From Euryhalocaulis sp050486445 (GTDB taxonomy: Bacteria; Pseudomonadota; Alphaproteobacteria; Caulobacterales; Maricaulaceae): DNA of 64,000 bases. The notes under the pieces were generated by a model. The model searched no databases. It was not told where the DNA came from and worked only from the letters and a program-made list of their open reading frames with translations. Location of the stretch: assembly GCA_050486445.1 (NCBI GenBank), contig JBJHDH010000010.1, positions 17,328-81,327 on the forward strand. The letters are read 5' to 3'. The translations under genes were made by a program, and so were the position numbers. Below, piece by piece: positions 24,426-32,439 of the stretch (the first letter of the stretch is position 1; each line of letters opens with the position of its first letter).

Positions 24426-25004
24426 ATGACGTCGCGACGCCTTGCGTTCCGCTCTGTGCTGATCGTGCTGGCGTGCGCGGCGCCGCTCTGCGCCAGCGCA
24501 CAGGATGTTTCCCCGGCAGAAAACCTCAGCATCGAACAGCGTTTGCAGCGCGTGGAGGACGAGCTGGCGATCCGCCGCGTGCTGGTGAACTATTCCGCCA
24601 CGCAGGACGCGCGCGATTTCGATGGCTATGTCGCGCTGTTCGCGCGCGAGGGCGAATGGGTGAACGGCGCCACGGTGCATAAAGGCCGCGAGGCGATCCA
24701 CGAAATGCTGACCGGCCTCTATGGCGAAGAGCCGGGCGATTACGCCAATGGCGAGAGCTATCACATCAGCTCCAACCCCGAAGTGAATCTGGACGGCGAC
24801 CGGGCGACGGCGCGCTCGCGCCATCTGCTCATCATGCGCGGCGAAGGCGGCGCGCCCACGCCGACGCTGGCCGGGGTCTATGAGGACGAATTCATCCGTG
24901 AGGACGGCGAATGGAAGATCCTGCGCCGCGTCGATACGCCGGTGATGCCGACGCGCGAGGAATGGGTCATCTTCATCCGGGCGCGGCAGGCCGGAGCGGA
25001 GTGA
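24426..25004 (+). CDS. Exported SnoaL-like (NTF2-fold) protein
   Basis: 192 residues with a signal peptide ending L-C-A-S-A-Q near residue 26. The mature part is a SnoaL_4-type NTF2-fold domain: LSIEQRLQRVEDELAIRRVL, YSATQDARDFDGYVALFA, a G-x-W-V-N-G strand and DEFIREDGEWKILRR. Such domains act as isomerases, hydratases or small-ligand binders; key residues for a given reaction cannot be assigned. Good ribosome site (AAGGAG) and only 10 bp after the CFA-type gene, so the two are co-transcribed. Periplasmic location is inferred from the signal peptide. Confidence 0.8.
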   Translation: MTSRRLAFRSVLIVLACAAPLCASAQDVSPAENLSIEQRLQRVEDELAIRRVLVNYSATQDARDFDGYVALFAREGEWVNGATVHKGREAIHEMLTGLYGEEPGDYANGESYHISSNPEVNLDGDRATARSRHLLIMRGEGGAPTPTLAGVYEDEFIREDGEWKILRRVDTPVMPTREEWVIFIRARQAGAE

Positions 25005-25345
25005 AGAGCGCGGACCGCCTGTCCACGCCTTTCCCATCCACGAACCTCATCCCGAGGAGCCACGCCGGTATCCCGGGGGGATACTGGCGGGGCGTCTCGA
25101 GGGACGCTCCAGTGTGACGCCAGCGTTGGTCGAACCTGGAACGTGCTTCGAGGCTTCCCCGCCCCGGATTAAATCCGGGGTCATCCGGGGTCGCACCTCA
25201 GCATGCGGGTGGGTGGTAGGGGCGCCATGTTTGACACCGGGGCGCATCCGCCCCCCTCCCGCCCTTCGGGCGGCCCTCCCCCCGTAAACGGGGGGCGATC
25301 ACCTTCTGGCTTCCCAAAGGCCGTAATTATAGAGAGGGGCGACGC
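25005..25345. repeat. Dispersed repeat copy D
   Basis: 341 bp noncoding. About 25045-25216 is a full copy in the opposite orientation to A and B: CCTCATCCCGAGG, GGTATCCCGG...GATACTGGCGGGG, GTCTCGAGGGACGCTCCAG, a GATTAAATCCGGGG insert shared with copy C, and CCTCAGCATGCGGG. A palindrome CCCCCCGTAAACGGGGGG follows at about 25278-25295, just before the DAHP synthase stop. Confidence 0.7.
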
Positions 25346-26710
25346 CTACTCCGCGGCGATGCGGCCCTGGCGGGCGCCGTTTTTCAGCGTCTCGGCGATC
25401 AGGAAGGCCAGTTCCAGCGCCTGATCGGCGTTCAGGCGCGGATCGCAATGCGTCAGATAGCGGCTGGAAAGATCGGCGTCGCGCACCCCGCCCGGACCGC
25501 CCAGACATTCGGTGACGTTCTGGCCGGTCATCTCGAAATGCACGCCGCCGGCGGGCACGCCCTCGGCGCGGGCGATCTCCAGAAACGCCTGAAGCTCGGC
25601 CAGGATCTTGTCTACCGCGCGGGTCTTGAAGCCGGATTCCGAGGTGAAGGTATTGCCGTGCATCGGGTCGCAGGACCACACCACGCGGCGGCCGGCCTCG
25701 TGCACCTTGCGCATCAGCCTGGGCAGATGGTCGCCCACCTTCTCCGCCCCGAAGCGCGCGATCAGCACCATACGCCCGGCCTCGTTATGCGGGTCCATGA
25801 TGTCGATCAGGCGCAGCAGTTCGTCCGGGTCCATGCTGGGCCCGCATTTCATGCCGATGGGGTTTTCCACGCCGCGGCAATATTCGACATGCGCGCCATC
25901 CGGCTGGCGCGAGCGATCGCCGATCCAGATCATGTGCGCGGACGTATTGCACCATGTTCCAGCGGATGGATCGCGGCGGGTCAGCGCCTCCTCATAGTTC
26001 AGGAACAGCGCCTCGTGGCTGGTGTAGAATTCGGTGCGGCTGAGCGCGTCCTGACTGCCGCCCAGCACGCCCAGAAACTCCACGGCCTCGGCGATGCGTT
26101 CGGCGATCTCGGCATAGCGTTCGCCCTGCGGACTGTTCGCCGCGAAGGGCAGCGCCCAGGACCGCACATTGTGGATGTCGGCATAGCCGCCGGTGGTGAA
26201 GGCGCGGATCAGGTTCAGCGTCGCCACCGACTGGTCATAGACGCGCAGCAGCCGGTCCGGGTTCGGAACCCGGGCCTCTGGCGTGAACTCCATCGCATTC
26301 ACCGCGTCGCCGCGATAGGAGGCGAGCGTGACGCCGTCCTTGGTCTCTGTCGCGCTGGAGCGCGGCTTGGCGAACTGGCCGGCGATGCGGCCGACCTTGA
26401 TGACCGGGCGCGAGGCGGCGAAAGACAGCACCATCGCCATCTGCATCAGCACGCGGAACGTGTCGCGCACATTGTCCGGGTGGAATTCGGCGAAGGACTC
26501 CGCACAGTCTCCCCCCTGAAGGAGGAACGCCTCGCCGCGGGCGGCGCGCGCCAGCTCGGCGCGCAGGCGGCGCACCTCGCCGGGGAACACCAGCGGCGGG
26601 CGCGAGGCCAGCTCGGCCTCCACCGCGCTCAAATGACCGGCATCCGGGTAATCGTCCGGCAGATGCTTGGCCGGCTTCGCCCGCCAGCCAGAGGGGTTCC
26701 ACTCACTCAT
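25346..26710 (-). CDS. Class II 3-deoxy-7-phosphoheptulonate synthase
   Basis: First enzyme of the shikimate pathway: condenses phosphoenolpyruvate and erythrose 4-phosphate. 454 residues and plant/actinobacterial-type (class II) rather than the short AroF/G/H type. Motifs: LLQGGDCAESFAEF with the metal cysteine, RIAGQFAKPRS, WIGDRSRQPDGAH, KCGPSMDPDEL, CDPMHGNTFTS, FEMTGQNVTECLGG and HCDPRLNADQALELAF. The ATG at 26710 begins the conserved W-N-P-S-G-W-R; the upstream frame is unrelated. It stands alone. Together with the TyrA-type gene at 11891 it is the only aromatic-biosynthesis gene in the window. No regulatory leader was found. Confidence 0.94.
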   Translation of the reverse strand: MSEWNPSGWRAKPAKHLPDDYPDAGHLSAVEAELASRPPLVFPGEVRRLRAELARAARGEAFLLQGGDCAESFAEFHPDNVRDTFRVLMQMAMVLSFAASRPVIKVGRIAGQFAKPRSSATETKDGVTLASYRGDAVNAMEFTPEARVPNPDRLLRVYDQSVATLNLIRAFTTGGYADIHNVRSWALPFAANSPQGERYAEIAERIAEAVEFLGVLGGSQDALSRTEFYTSHEALFLNYEEALTRRDPSAGTWCNTSAHMIWIGDRSRQPDGAHVEYCRGVENPIGMKCGPSMDPDELLRLIDIMDPHNEAGRMVLIARFGAEKVGDHLPRLMRKVHEAGRRVVWSCDPMHGNTFTSESGFKTRAVDKILAELQAFLEIARAEGVPAGGVHFEMTGQNVTECLGGPGGVRDADLSSRYLTHCDPRLNADQALELAFLIAETLKNGARQGRIAAE

Positions 26711-26958
26711 CGGACCATCCTGTTTGACGCCCTTATATAGGCGTCCCCGCGCGGCTTTCACGCCCGCCATGGATCGAAAACCACATCTGTGGCCTTCAGA
26801 CAACGGCAGAGCGCCGCACGCCCGGAGATCCAGCCCATTCTCAGCCTAAAGCCTGAAAACTTTATCGCGCTGGTGAGCCGGCCTTGCAGAAGTGTTGTTA
26901 AGAAGCAATGCTGGCAGCGCTTGGCTAGTTGACTAGCCGGCAGCCTTGGGGGAGCAAA

Positions 26959-27183
26959 TTGCAAGGGCAGCATTTAACCGCCTCATCAATCGTAATCGCC
27001 TCATCAATTCTTGTCGGTGGAGTGCTGATTGCCATGGCGATTTGGTTCAAGCCAACAGAATTCGAACAATGTTATGCCGTTGTTGATGCTGAAATGGAGC
27101 GTCAAAACCATTACAACTATGGCGGCAGGGGTTTTGAGAGCGGAATAGCGGCTATTTGTGCTGGGTCCGGGGGTGGCTACTAG
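26959..27183 (+). CDS. Possible small membrane protein
   Basis: 74 codons from a TTG start at 26959 that has GGGGGAG five bases upstream; an ATG at 26929 in the same frame has no ribosome site. One transmembrane segment (IVIASSILVGGVLIAMAIWF) followed by a soluble tail with two cysteines (EQCYAVVDAEM, AICAGSGGGY). Codon use and base composition are less GC-rich than the neighbours. No family recognised. Supported only by frame, ribosome site and hydrophobic profile. Confidence 0.4.
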   Translation: MQGQHLTASSIVIASSILVGGVLIAMAIWFKPTEFEQCYAVVDAEMERQNHYNYGGRGFESGIAAICAGSGGGY

Positions 27184-27324
27184 CCTGTAACTGTCTTCTG
27201 GGATCGAGTTCTCCGACAACTAAGCGAACCGTGAGCGCCTTATGTGCGCACCCATGAAACGGCTCGCAAACGAAAATTTACAAACCCGGCTCCAAACCGC
27301 AGGAGCGGAAAAGCAGCTAAGCAA

Positions 27325-27400
27325 TGGTGATCCCGCAGGGATTCGAACCCTGGACCTACTGATTAAAAGTCAGTTGCTCTACCAACTGAGCTACGGGATC
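27325..27400 (-). tRNA. tRNA-Lys (anticodon TTT)
   Basis: On the minus strand: acceptor GATCCCG / CGGGATC, D-arm AGCTCAGTTGGTAGAGC, anticodon loop CTTTTAA with TTT, T-loop GGTTCGAATCC, discriminator A and encoded CCA. Confidence 0.96.
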
Positions 27401-27600
27401 AAACCAGCGCAGGCGCGCGGTTTATAGGCCAGATCGCCAGACCGCAAGCGCGGGAGGCCGGGAAAGAGGCGCGCGTCCTTCCCTCTTCCTGCTCCACCCG
27501 CCCCCCCTCAAACCGGGGGTGGCGCAACCGGACCGGTGCGCCTACCCCGAACGGCAGGGCCGCCCAGGCAGCGCGGGCGGGAAACACGGGGGAATTTATC

Positions 27601-28092
27601 ATGAGATTTCGCATGTTCGCCCTGGCGGGCGCGGCGGCCGTTATCGCGGCCCCGGCTCTGGCCCAGGACAATTCGCGGTTCACGCCGATCCAGCCCAATG
27701 ACTCGCTGTTCACCTGCGAGCAGCTTGAGCAGGAGGCCGGCGTGATGGAGCAGACGCTGGGGGCCGCGCCGGGCGCGGTGTTCAGCGTCGATGACGCGAT
27801 GGGCATTGGCGCATCGGTGGCCATGCAGGCCGGCGCCGGGGGCGCGGCGCGCGCGCTGGGCGGCCTTGGCGGGGGCATTGGCGGCGCGCTGGGCGGGCTG
27901 GCCCGCAACGCGCAGGCGCAACAGCAGCAACAGGCCGAGGAGCGCCGGGAAATGGCGCAGGACCGCTGGTATTATCTGGCCGGGATTTACATGGGCAAAG
28001 GCTGCGACCAGCCGCCGCCTCCGCCGCCGGCGCCCGAACCGGCCGCGTTGACCGCCGACCAGATTCCGGTCGAGGATTCGCTGGCCGAATAG
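27601..28092 (+). CDS. Hypothetical exported protein
   Basis: 163 residues, signal peptide ending A-P-A-L-A-Q near residue 22. The mature protein has one cysteine-containing helix (FTCEQLEQEAGVMEQTLG), a glycine/alanine-rich stretch (GLGGGIGGALGGLARNAQ), a run of five glutamines, then QDRWYYLAGIYMGKGCDQ and a six-proline tract. The two cysteines could pair. The Gly-rich middle resembles glycine-zipper segments of membrane-inserting or outer-membrane-associated proteins. ATG at 27601 follows GGGGGA. No family assigned. It shares a bidirectional terminator with the convergent tgt gene. Confidence 0.75.
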   Translation: MRFRMFALAGAAAVIAAPALAQDNSRFTPIQPNDSLFTCEQLEQEAGVMEQTLGAAPGAVFSVDDAMGIGASVAMQAGAGGAARALGGLGGGIGGALGGLARNAQAQQQQQAEERREMAQDRWYYLAGIYMGKGCDQPPPPPPAPEPAALTADQIPVEDSLAE

Positions 28093-28116
28093 AGAGTCAG
28101 ACAGCGAGGGACAGGA

Positions 28117-28140
28117 GAAGGCCCGCATTTGCGGGCCTTC
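28117..28140. terminator. Bidirectional terminator
   Basis: GAAGGCCCGC (28117-28126) and GCGGGCCTTC (28131-28140) form a 10-bp stem with an ATTT loop, T-rich on the right and A-containing on the left. It lies between the convergent stops of the exported protein gene and tgt and can serve both. Confidence 0.8.
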
Positions 28141-28147
28141 TTCATTT

Positions 28148-29278
28148 TCACTCCGCGCCGTTTCCGCCGGACGGCGCCAGACCGGACATGAATTCCGCGC
28201 GGAAGGCGGCGAATTCACCCGCCGCGACGGCGGCGCGGATACGGCCCATCAGGCGCTGGTAATAGGCGACATTGTGCCAGGACAGCAGGACGGGGCCGAG
28301 CAGCTCTCCCGCCTTGAACAGATGCTGGAGATATGCCTTCGAATAATCGCGGCTGGCGGGGCAGTCGCTGGTCTCGTCCAGCGGCGCGGGGTCGTCGGTA
28401 TATTGTGCGTTCTTCAGATTGATTGGCCCGGCATCCGTCCAGGCCTGGCCGTGCCGTCCGCTGCGGGTCGGGATCACGCAATCGAACATGTCGATGCCGC
28501 GCGCGACCGCCTCCACAATATCGACCGGCCGGCCGACGCCCATCAGATAGCGCGGGCGCTCCGCGGGCAGATGCGGGACCGTGGCGTCCAGCACCGCGCA
28601 CATCGTTTCGAACCCCTCGCCCACCGCCAGCCCGCCGACGGCGTAACCGTCAAACCCGATGCGCCGCAGCCCCTCGGCCGATTCCGCGCGCAGATGCGGG
28701 TATGTGGAGCCCTGAACGATGCCGAACAGCGCCTGGTCGTGCCGGTCGCCAAATGCGGCTTTACACCGCTCCGCCCAGCGCAGCGACAGGCGCATGGACT
28801 GCGCCGCCGCGTCCTCGGCCGCCGGGAAGGCCGTGCATTCATCGAGCTGCATGGCGATGTCGGCGCCCAGAAGGTCTGACTGAATCTCCACGGCGCGTTC
28901 GGGCGTCAGCATGTGCGTGGAGCCGTCGATGTGCGACTGGAAGCGGACGCCCTCCTCTGTCAGCTTGCGTAATTGCGCCAGCGACCAGACCTGGAAACCG
29001 CCGCTGTCGGTCAGGATAGGCCCGGACCAGTTCATGAAACGGTGCAGTCCGCCAAGGCGCGCCACGCGCTCCGCCCCCGGCCGCAGCATCAGATGATAGG
29101 TGTTGCCGAGGATGATGTCCGCGCCGGTGAATTTCACCTGATCGACAGTGAGCGCCTTCACCGTCGCCGCCGTGCCCACCGGCATGAAGGCCGGGGTGCG
29201 GATCGTCCCGCGCGGGGTTTCCAGCGCGCCGGTGCGCGCCGCCCCGTCTGTGGCGTGGATGGCGAAGGGAAAAGTCAC
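28148..29278 (-). CDS. tgt: tRNA-guanine transglycosylase
   Basis: 376 residues. Replaces guanine-34 with preQ1 in tRNA-Asp, -Asn, -His and -Tyr on the way to queuosine. Diagnostic motifs: TPAFMPVGTAATVKAL, ILGNTYHL, ILTDSGGFQVWSLA with an active-site Asp, GGLAVGEG and MFDCVIPTRSGRHGQAWT with the nucleophilic Asp region. The zinc site is unusual: the canonical C-x-C-x-x-C reads S-D-C-P-A-S here, with only the distal histidine (LSWHN) and one cysteine kept. Starts with GTG at 29278, overlapping the ycgN stop by four bases (GTGA), so the two are translationally coupled. Confidence 0.93.
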   Translation of the reverse strand: MTFPFAIHATDGAARTGALETPRGTIRTPAFMPVGTAATVKALTVDQVKFTGADIILGNTYHLMLRPGAERVARLGGLHRFMNWSGPILTDSGGFQVWSLAQLRKLTEEGVRFQSHIDGSTHMLTPERAVEIQSDLLGADIAMQLDECTAFPAAEDAAAQSMRLSLRWAERCKAAFGDRHDQALFGIVQGSTYPHLRAESAEGLRRIGFDGYAVGGLAVGEGFETMCAVLDATVPHLPAERPRYLMGVGRPVDIVEAVARGIDMFDCVIPTRSGRHGQAWTDAGPINLKNAQYTDDPAPLDETSDCPASRDYSKAYLQHLFKAGELLGPVLLSWHNVAYYQRLMGRIRAAVAAGEFAAFRAEFMSGLAPSGGNGAE

Positions 29279-29721
29279 GGCCCGATCACATAATCCCAGA
29301 GGTCGGAATCATCCTCATACTCGATATCCGCCTCGCTCACCGCCAGGTCCGCGACCGAGACCCCGGCCTCGTGCACGCTTTCGGCCCGGCCGGTGATCAG
29401 CGGGTGCCATTGCGGCAGATCCTTGCCCAGCGCCAGCCGCCGATAGGCGCAGGTGGCGGGCAGCCAGTCTTCGCTGCGCGCCAGCGCCGGGGTCAGTTTG
29501 ATGCAGTCCGGCGCTTTTGCCTGACGGTTGGCGTAGTCGCCGCAGCGGCAGGACTTTATGTCCAGCAGCGGACAGGCGACATTCGTGGTCCCGGTTTCGC
29601 CGCTTTCTTCGTCCACCAGCTTGACGAGACAGCAGCGTCCGCAGCCGTCGCAGAGCGATTCCCACTCCGCGCCGGTCATGTCTTCCAGGCGCTTGCGCCG
29701 CCAGAATGGTCCCGTGTCCAT
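29275..29721 (-). CDS. YcgN/UPF0260 family cysteine-cluster protein
   Basis: 148 residues with the conserved cysteine pattern of UPF0260: WESLCDGCGRCC near residue 21, then VACPLLD, SCRCGDY, PDCIKLTP and ATCAYRRLA. The cluster probably binds zinc or an iron-sulfur centre; the biochemical role is unknown. The family N-terminus PFWRRKRLEDMTGAEWE is present, so the ATG at 29721 is well supported. That start codon overlaps the start codon of the divergent PBP gene within CCATGG. The stop overlaps the tgt start, giving a ycgN-tgt pair. Confidence 0.88.
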   Translation of the reverse strand: MDTGPFWRRKRLEDMTGAEWESLCDGCGRCCLVKLVDEESGETGTTNVACPLLDIKSCRCGDYANRQAKAPDCIKLTPALARSEDWLPATCAYRRLALGKDLPQWHPLITGRAESVHEAGVSVADLAVSEADIEYEDDSDLWDYVIGP

Positions 29722-31693
29722 GGATTTCGAACCGAGCCGGACGCCCCGAAAAGAACCGGGCTATCGCGCGCGGCCCCGTCTGGCAATCGACTGGCGCGGC
29801 CGGGGCCCCGCCATCGCCGGAATCGCGCTGGCCGCCGTGCTGATTCTGGCCACGCTGGGGACTGTGGGCGCCGGCATGGTCTGGCGGCATCTGTTCGAGG
29901 GAATGCCGGCCGAACCGGAGATCGAATCGCTCTGGACGCTGGGCCGAGAGCCGTCCATTGAGGTGCTGGCCCGCGACGGTTCGCTGGTCGGGCATCGCGG
30001 CCCGTCCTACGCCCGGCGCGTGACGCCGGAGGAATTGCCCGAACATCTGGTCGCGGCCTTTCTGGCGGCGGAGGACCGGCGGTTTTTCCAGCATAAAGGC
30101 GTCGATCCGCGCGCCATCGCGCGCGCCGCCATGGCCAATCTGATGGCCGGACAGTCGGTGCAGGGCGGCTCCACCATCACCCAGCAGCTTGTGAAGAACC
30201 TCGTTGTGGGGCCGGAGCGCACGCTGCGCCGCAAGGCGCAGGAGATGCGGCTGGCCCTGCGGCTGGAGCAGCAGCTCTCCAAGACCGAGATTCTCGACCT
30301 GTATCTGAACCGCGTCTATCTGGGCGAGCGCGCCTTTGGCGTGGAGGCGGCTTCCTTGCGCTATTTCGGCCATTCGGCGCGGGAAGCGAGCCTGGCCGAG
30401 GCCGCCCTGCTCGCCGCGCTGCCCAAGGCGCCGACGCGGCTGTCGCCCGCCGACAATCTGGAGGCGGCGCGGGCGCGCGCCGAGCTGGTGCTGCGGCGAA
30501 TGCACGCGGCGGGCTTTATCGGCCGCGACACCATGCAGGCCGCCATCGAGGCGCCTGCCGAGCTGGCCGCGCCGCTGTCCGAGCCGCTCTCGCCGGGGCT
30601 GGGCTATGCGTTTGACGAGGCGGCGCGCGTGGCGCGCGCGCTGGCGCCCGAGGCGCCGGACCTGGTGGTTCACACCACGCTGGACCCGGACCTGCAACGC
30701 GCGGCGGACATCGCGCTACTGTCCATGCTGGAGCGTGAGGGCGAGGCGGCGCGCGCCAGCCAGGGCGCGCTGGTCGCGCTGGATTATTCCGGCGAGATTC
30801 TGGCGCTGGCCGGCGGGCGTGACTATGCGCAAAGCCAGTTCAACCGCGCGACCCAGGCGCGGCGCCAGCCCGGCTCCGCCTTCAAGCCTTTTGTCTATGC
30901 CGCCGCGTTCGAAATGGGGATGCGGCCAGCGACGATGCGCACCGATGAGCCGGTCACGATCGGAAACTGGAGCCCCGAAAATCTGGGCGGAACCTATCGC
31001 GGGCCGATGACGCTGCGCGAAGCGTTCATCCGCTCTATCAACACCGTTGCGGCGCGGGTTGGCTATGAGGTCGGGCCGATCACCGTGACGGAGATGGCGC
31101 GGCGGCTGGGCGTGCGCACGCCGCTGAACGCGCATCCCTCCATCGCGCTCGGCGCATCGGAGATGACGCTGCTGGAGCTGACCTCGGCCTATGGCGCATT
31201 CGCGCGCGACGGCGCCCTGCGCGAACCGTTTCTGGTGACGGAAATCACCGACACGGCCGGGCGCGTGATCTGGCGCCGGCCCGAAGCGGAGCCGGTGCAG
31301 ATCTATGAGGCGCGGCTGGCGCGGCTGATGACCGGCATGATGCGCGACGTGGTGCGGCAAGGCACCGGGACCGGCGCGGCGCTGGAGGGGCGCGCGAGCG
31401 CCGGAAAGACCGGCACCAGCCAGAATTATCGCGACGCCTGGTTCGCCGGCTATACGGGCAATCTGATCGCCGGGGTCTGGGTGGGTAATGATGACGACAG
31501 CCCGATGCGCAACGTTACCGGCGGCCGCCTGCCCGTGCAGGTCTGGCGCGATTTCATGCAGACGGCCGAGCGTGGGCGCGACCCCGCGCCGCTCAACCTG
31601 CCGCCGGAGGAGACGGACGGGCGCGGAGAACAGCTCGCCGCGCTCTATTCCGAACTGGCCGCCGCCTTTTCCCGCGCCGCCATGGCGCCGTAG
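29720..31693 (+). CDS. Class A penicillin-binding protein (PBP1A family)
   Basis: 657-residue bifunctional peptidoglycan synthase. One membrane anchor (AIAGIALAAVLILATLGTVG), then the GT51 glycosyltransferase domain with FLAAEDRRFFQHKGVDP and GGSTITQQLVKN, then a transpeptidase domain with the nucleophile SxxK in PGSAFKPF, SxN in SINT and KTG in AGKTGTSQNYRDAWFAGYT. Polymerises lipid II and cross-links it in the periplasm. The ATG at 29720 lies within the divergent ycgN start codon and has no ribosome site. No start exists between it and the membrane helix, so the true start is here or further upstream inside ycgN antisense. The short C-terminus lacks the extra domains of PBP1A from gammaproteobacteria. 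Confidence 0.92.
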   Translation: MDFEPSRTPRKEPGYRARPRLAIDWRGRGPAIAGIALAAVLILATLGTVGAGMVWRHLFEGMPAEPEIESLWTLGREPSIEVLARDGSLVGHRGPSYARRVTPEELPEHLVAAFLAAEDRRFFQHKGVDPRAIARAAMANLMAGQSVQGGSTITQQLVKNLVVGPERTLRRKAQEMRLALRLEQQLSKTEILDLYLNRVYLGERAFGVEAASLRYFGHSAREASLAEAALLAALPKAPTRLSPADNLEAARARAELVLRRMHAAGFIGRDTMQAAIEAPAELAAPLSEPLSPGLGYAFDEAARVARALAPEAPDLVVHTTLDPDLQRAADIALLSMLEREGEAARASQGALVALDYSGEILALAGGRDYAQSQFNRATQARRQPGSAFKPFVYAAAFEMGMRPATMRTDEPVTIGNWSPENLGGTYRGPMTLREAFIRSINTVAARVGYEVGPITVTEMARRLGVRTPLNAHPSIALGASEMTLLELTSAYGAFARDGALREPFLVTEITDTAGRVIWRRPEAEPVQIYEARLARLMTGMMRDVVRQGTGTGAALEGRASAGKTGTSQNYRDAWFAGYTGNLIAGVWVGNDDDSPMRNVTGGRLPVQVWRDFMQTAERGRDPAPLNLPPEETDGRGEQLAALYSELAAAFSRAAMAP

Positions 31694-31733
31694 GGACGGG
31701 GCTGAATCTCAGCCTGAGCAATGCGGCATTAGA

Positions 31734-32099
31734 TCAGTCGATCAACTTTTCGACGCTCGCAAGCGCGGCGTCGAGCAAAGGCAGGTCTTCCTTGATGGTG
31801 CGCCACACATCGGGATGGGAGACGCCTTCCAGATACCGATGCGCGAGATAATCGCGAAAGCGAGCCGGCTTCGACCATTCCGCCGACGGGTGAAGCTGAT
31901 TGAGATTAATGGCAAGAGCCAAATCCTTGATCGCTTCACCGATAGCGATGAAATTCCGCTCAATGGCGTCCTGACGCTCTTCGTTGGCGAAATAGGATTC
32001 CGCTGTATCCGCCGCTGTATAGCTCATAACACGCGCGATGCGACGCCGGGCGGCGGCGATGATTTCGCGTGGCGGCGGCGGCCGGCGCTTAAAAGACAT
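31734..32099 (-). CDS. HepT-like ribonuclease toxin
   Basis: 121 residues of the HepT/DUF86 family. The catalytic R-x4-H-x-Y motif appears as RDYLAHRY near residue 97; HEPN-fold helices surround it (ERNFIAIGEAIKDLALAIN). In characterised pairs HepT is an RNase neutralised by polyadenylylation of its tyrosine by the MntA nucleotidyltransferase. The ATG at 32099 gives an 11-bp overlap with the upstream mntA-like gene and matches the usual HepT N-terminus better than the in-frame start at 32120. A compact, complete toxin-antitoxin module. Confidence 0.85.
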   Translation of the reverse strand: MSFKRRPPPPREIIAAARRRIARVMSYTAADTAESYFANEERQDAIERNFIAIGEAIKDLALAINLNQLHPSAEWSKPARFRDYLAHRYLEGVSHPDVWRTIKEDLPLLDAALASVEKLID

Positions 32100-32391
32100 C
32101 GACCAGATCGGGCGTGACACGCGCGCGCATTTTTTCCGTATTGTTCAAGCCTGCCTGTGAGAAGACATCCGCCGGGCGTCCGAGTATGCGTTCAACGGCG
32201 TCCGAGACCCCGATCAGCTTGAACAGTCCCAGCGCCTCTCCATCGGGCGAATCGACGATCACGTCGATATCGCTTTGCTCATCCGCCTCATCCCGCGCGA
32301 GGGAGCCGAACAGGCGCATATGCGCGACGCCGAGCCGGTTGAACTCGGCCCGGTGTTCGCGGAGGCGTTCTATGGCTTCGTCGCGGCGCAT
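32089..32391 (-). CDS. MntA-like nucleotidyltransferase antitoxin
   Basis: 100 residues of the minimal nucleotidyltransferase family. The signature is MRLFGSLARDEADEQSDIDV: G-S, nine to ten residues, then D-x-D coordinating the metal. A helix before it (AIERLREHRAEFNRLGV) and PADVFSQAGL after it fit the MntA group. Expected to AMPylate and thereby silence the HepT toxin encoded downstream, with which it overlaps by 11 bp. ATG at 32391. Confidence 0.85.
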   Translation of the reverse strand: MRRDEAIERLREHRAEFNRLGVAHMRLFGSLARDEADEQSDIDVIVDSPDGEALGLFKLIGVSDAVERILGRPADVFSQAGLNNTEKMRARVTPDLVDVF

Positions 32392-32439
32392 GGCCAGAAT
32401 ATACGGGAATCTGGCGATTCCGTCATCATCCGTGAACGA

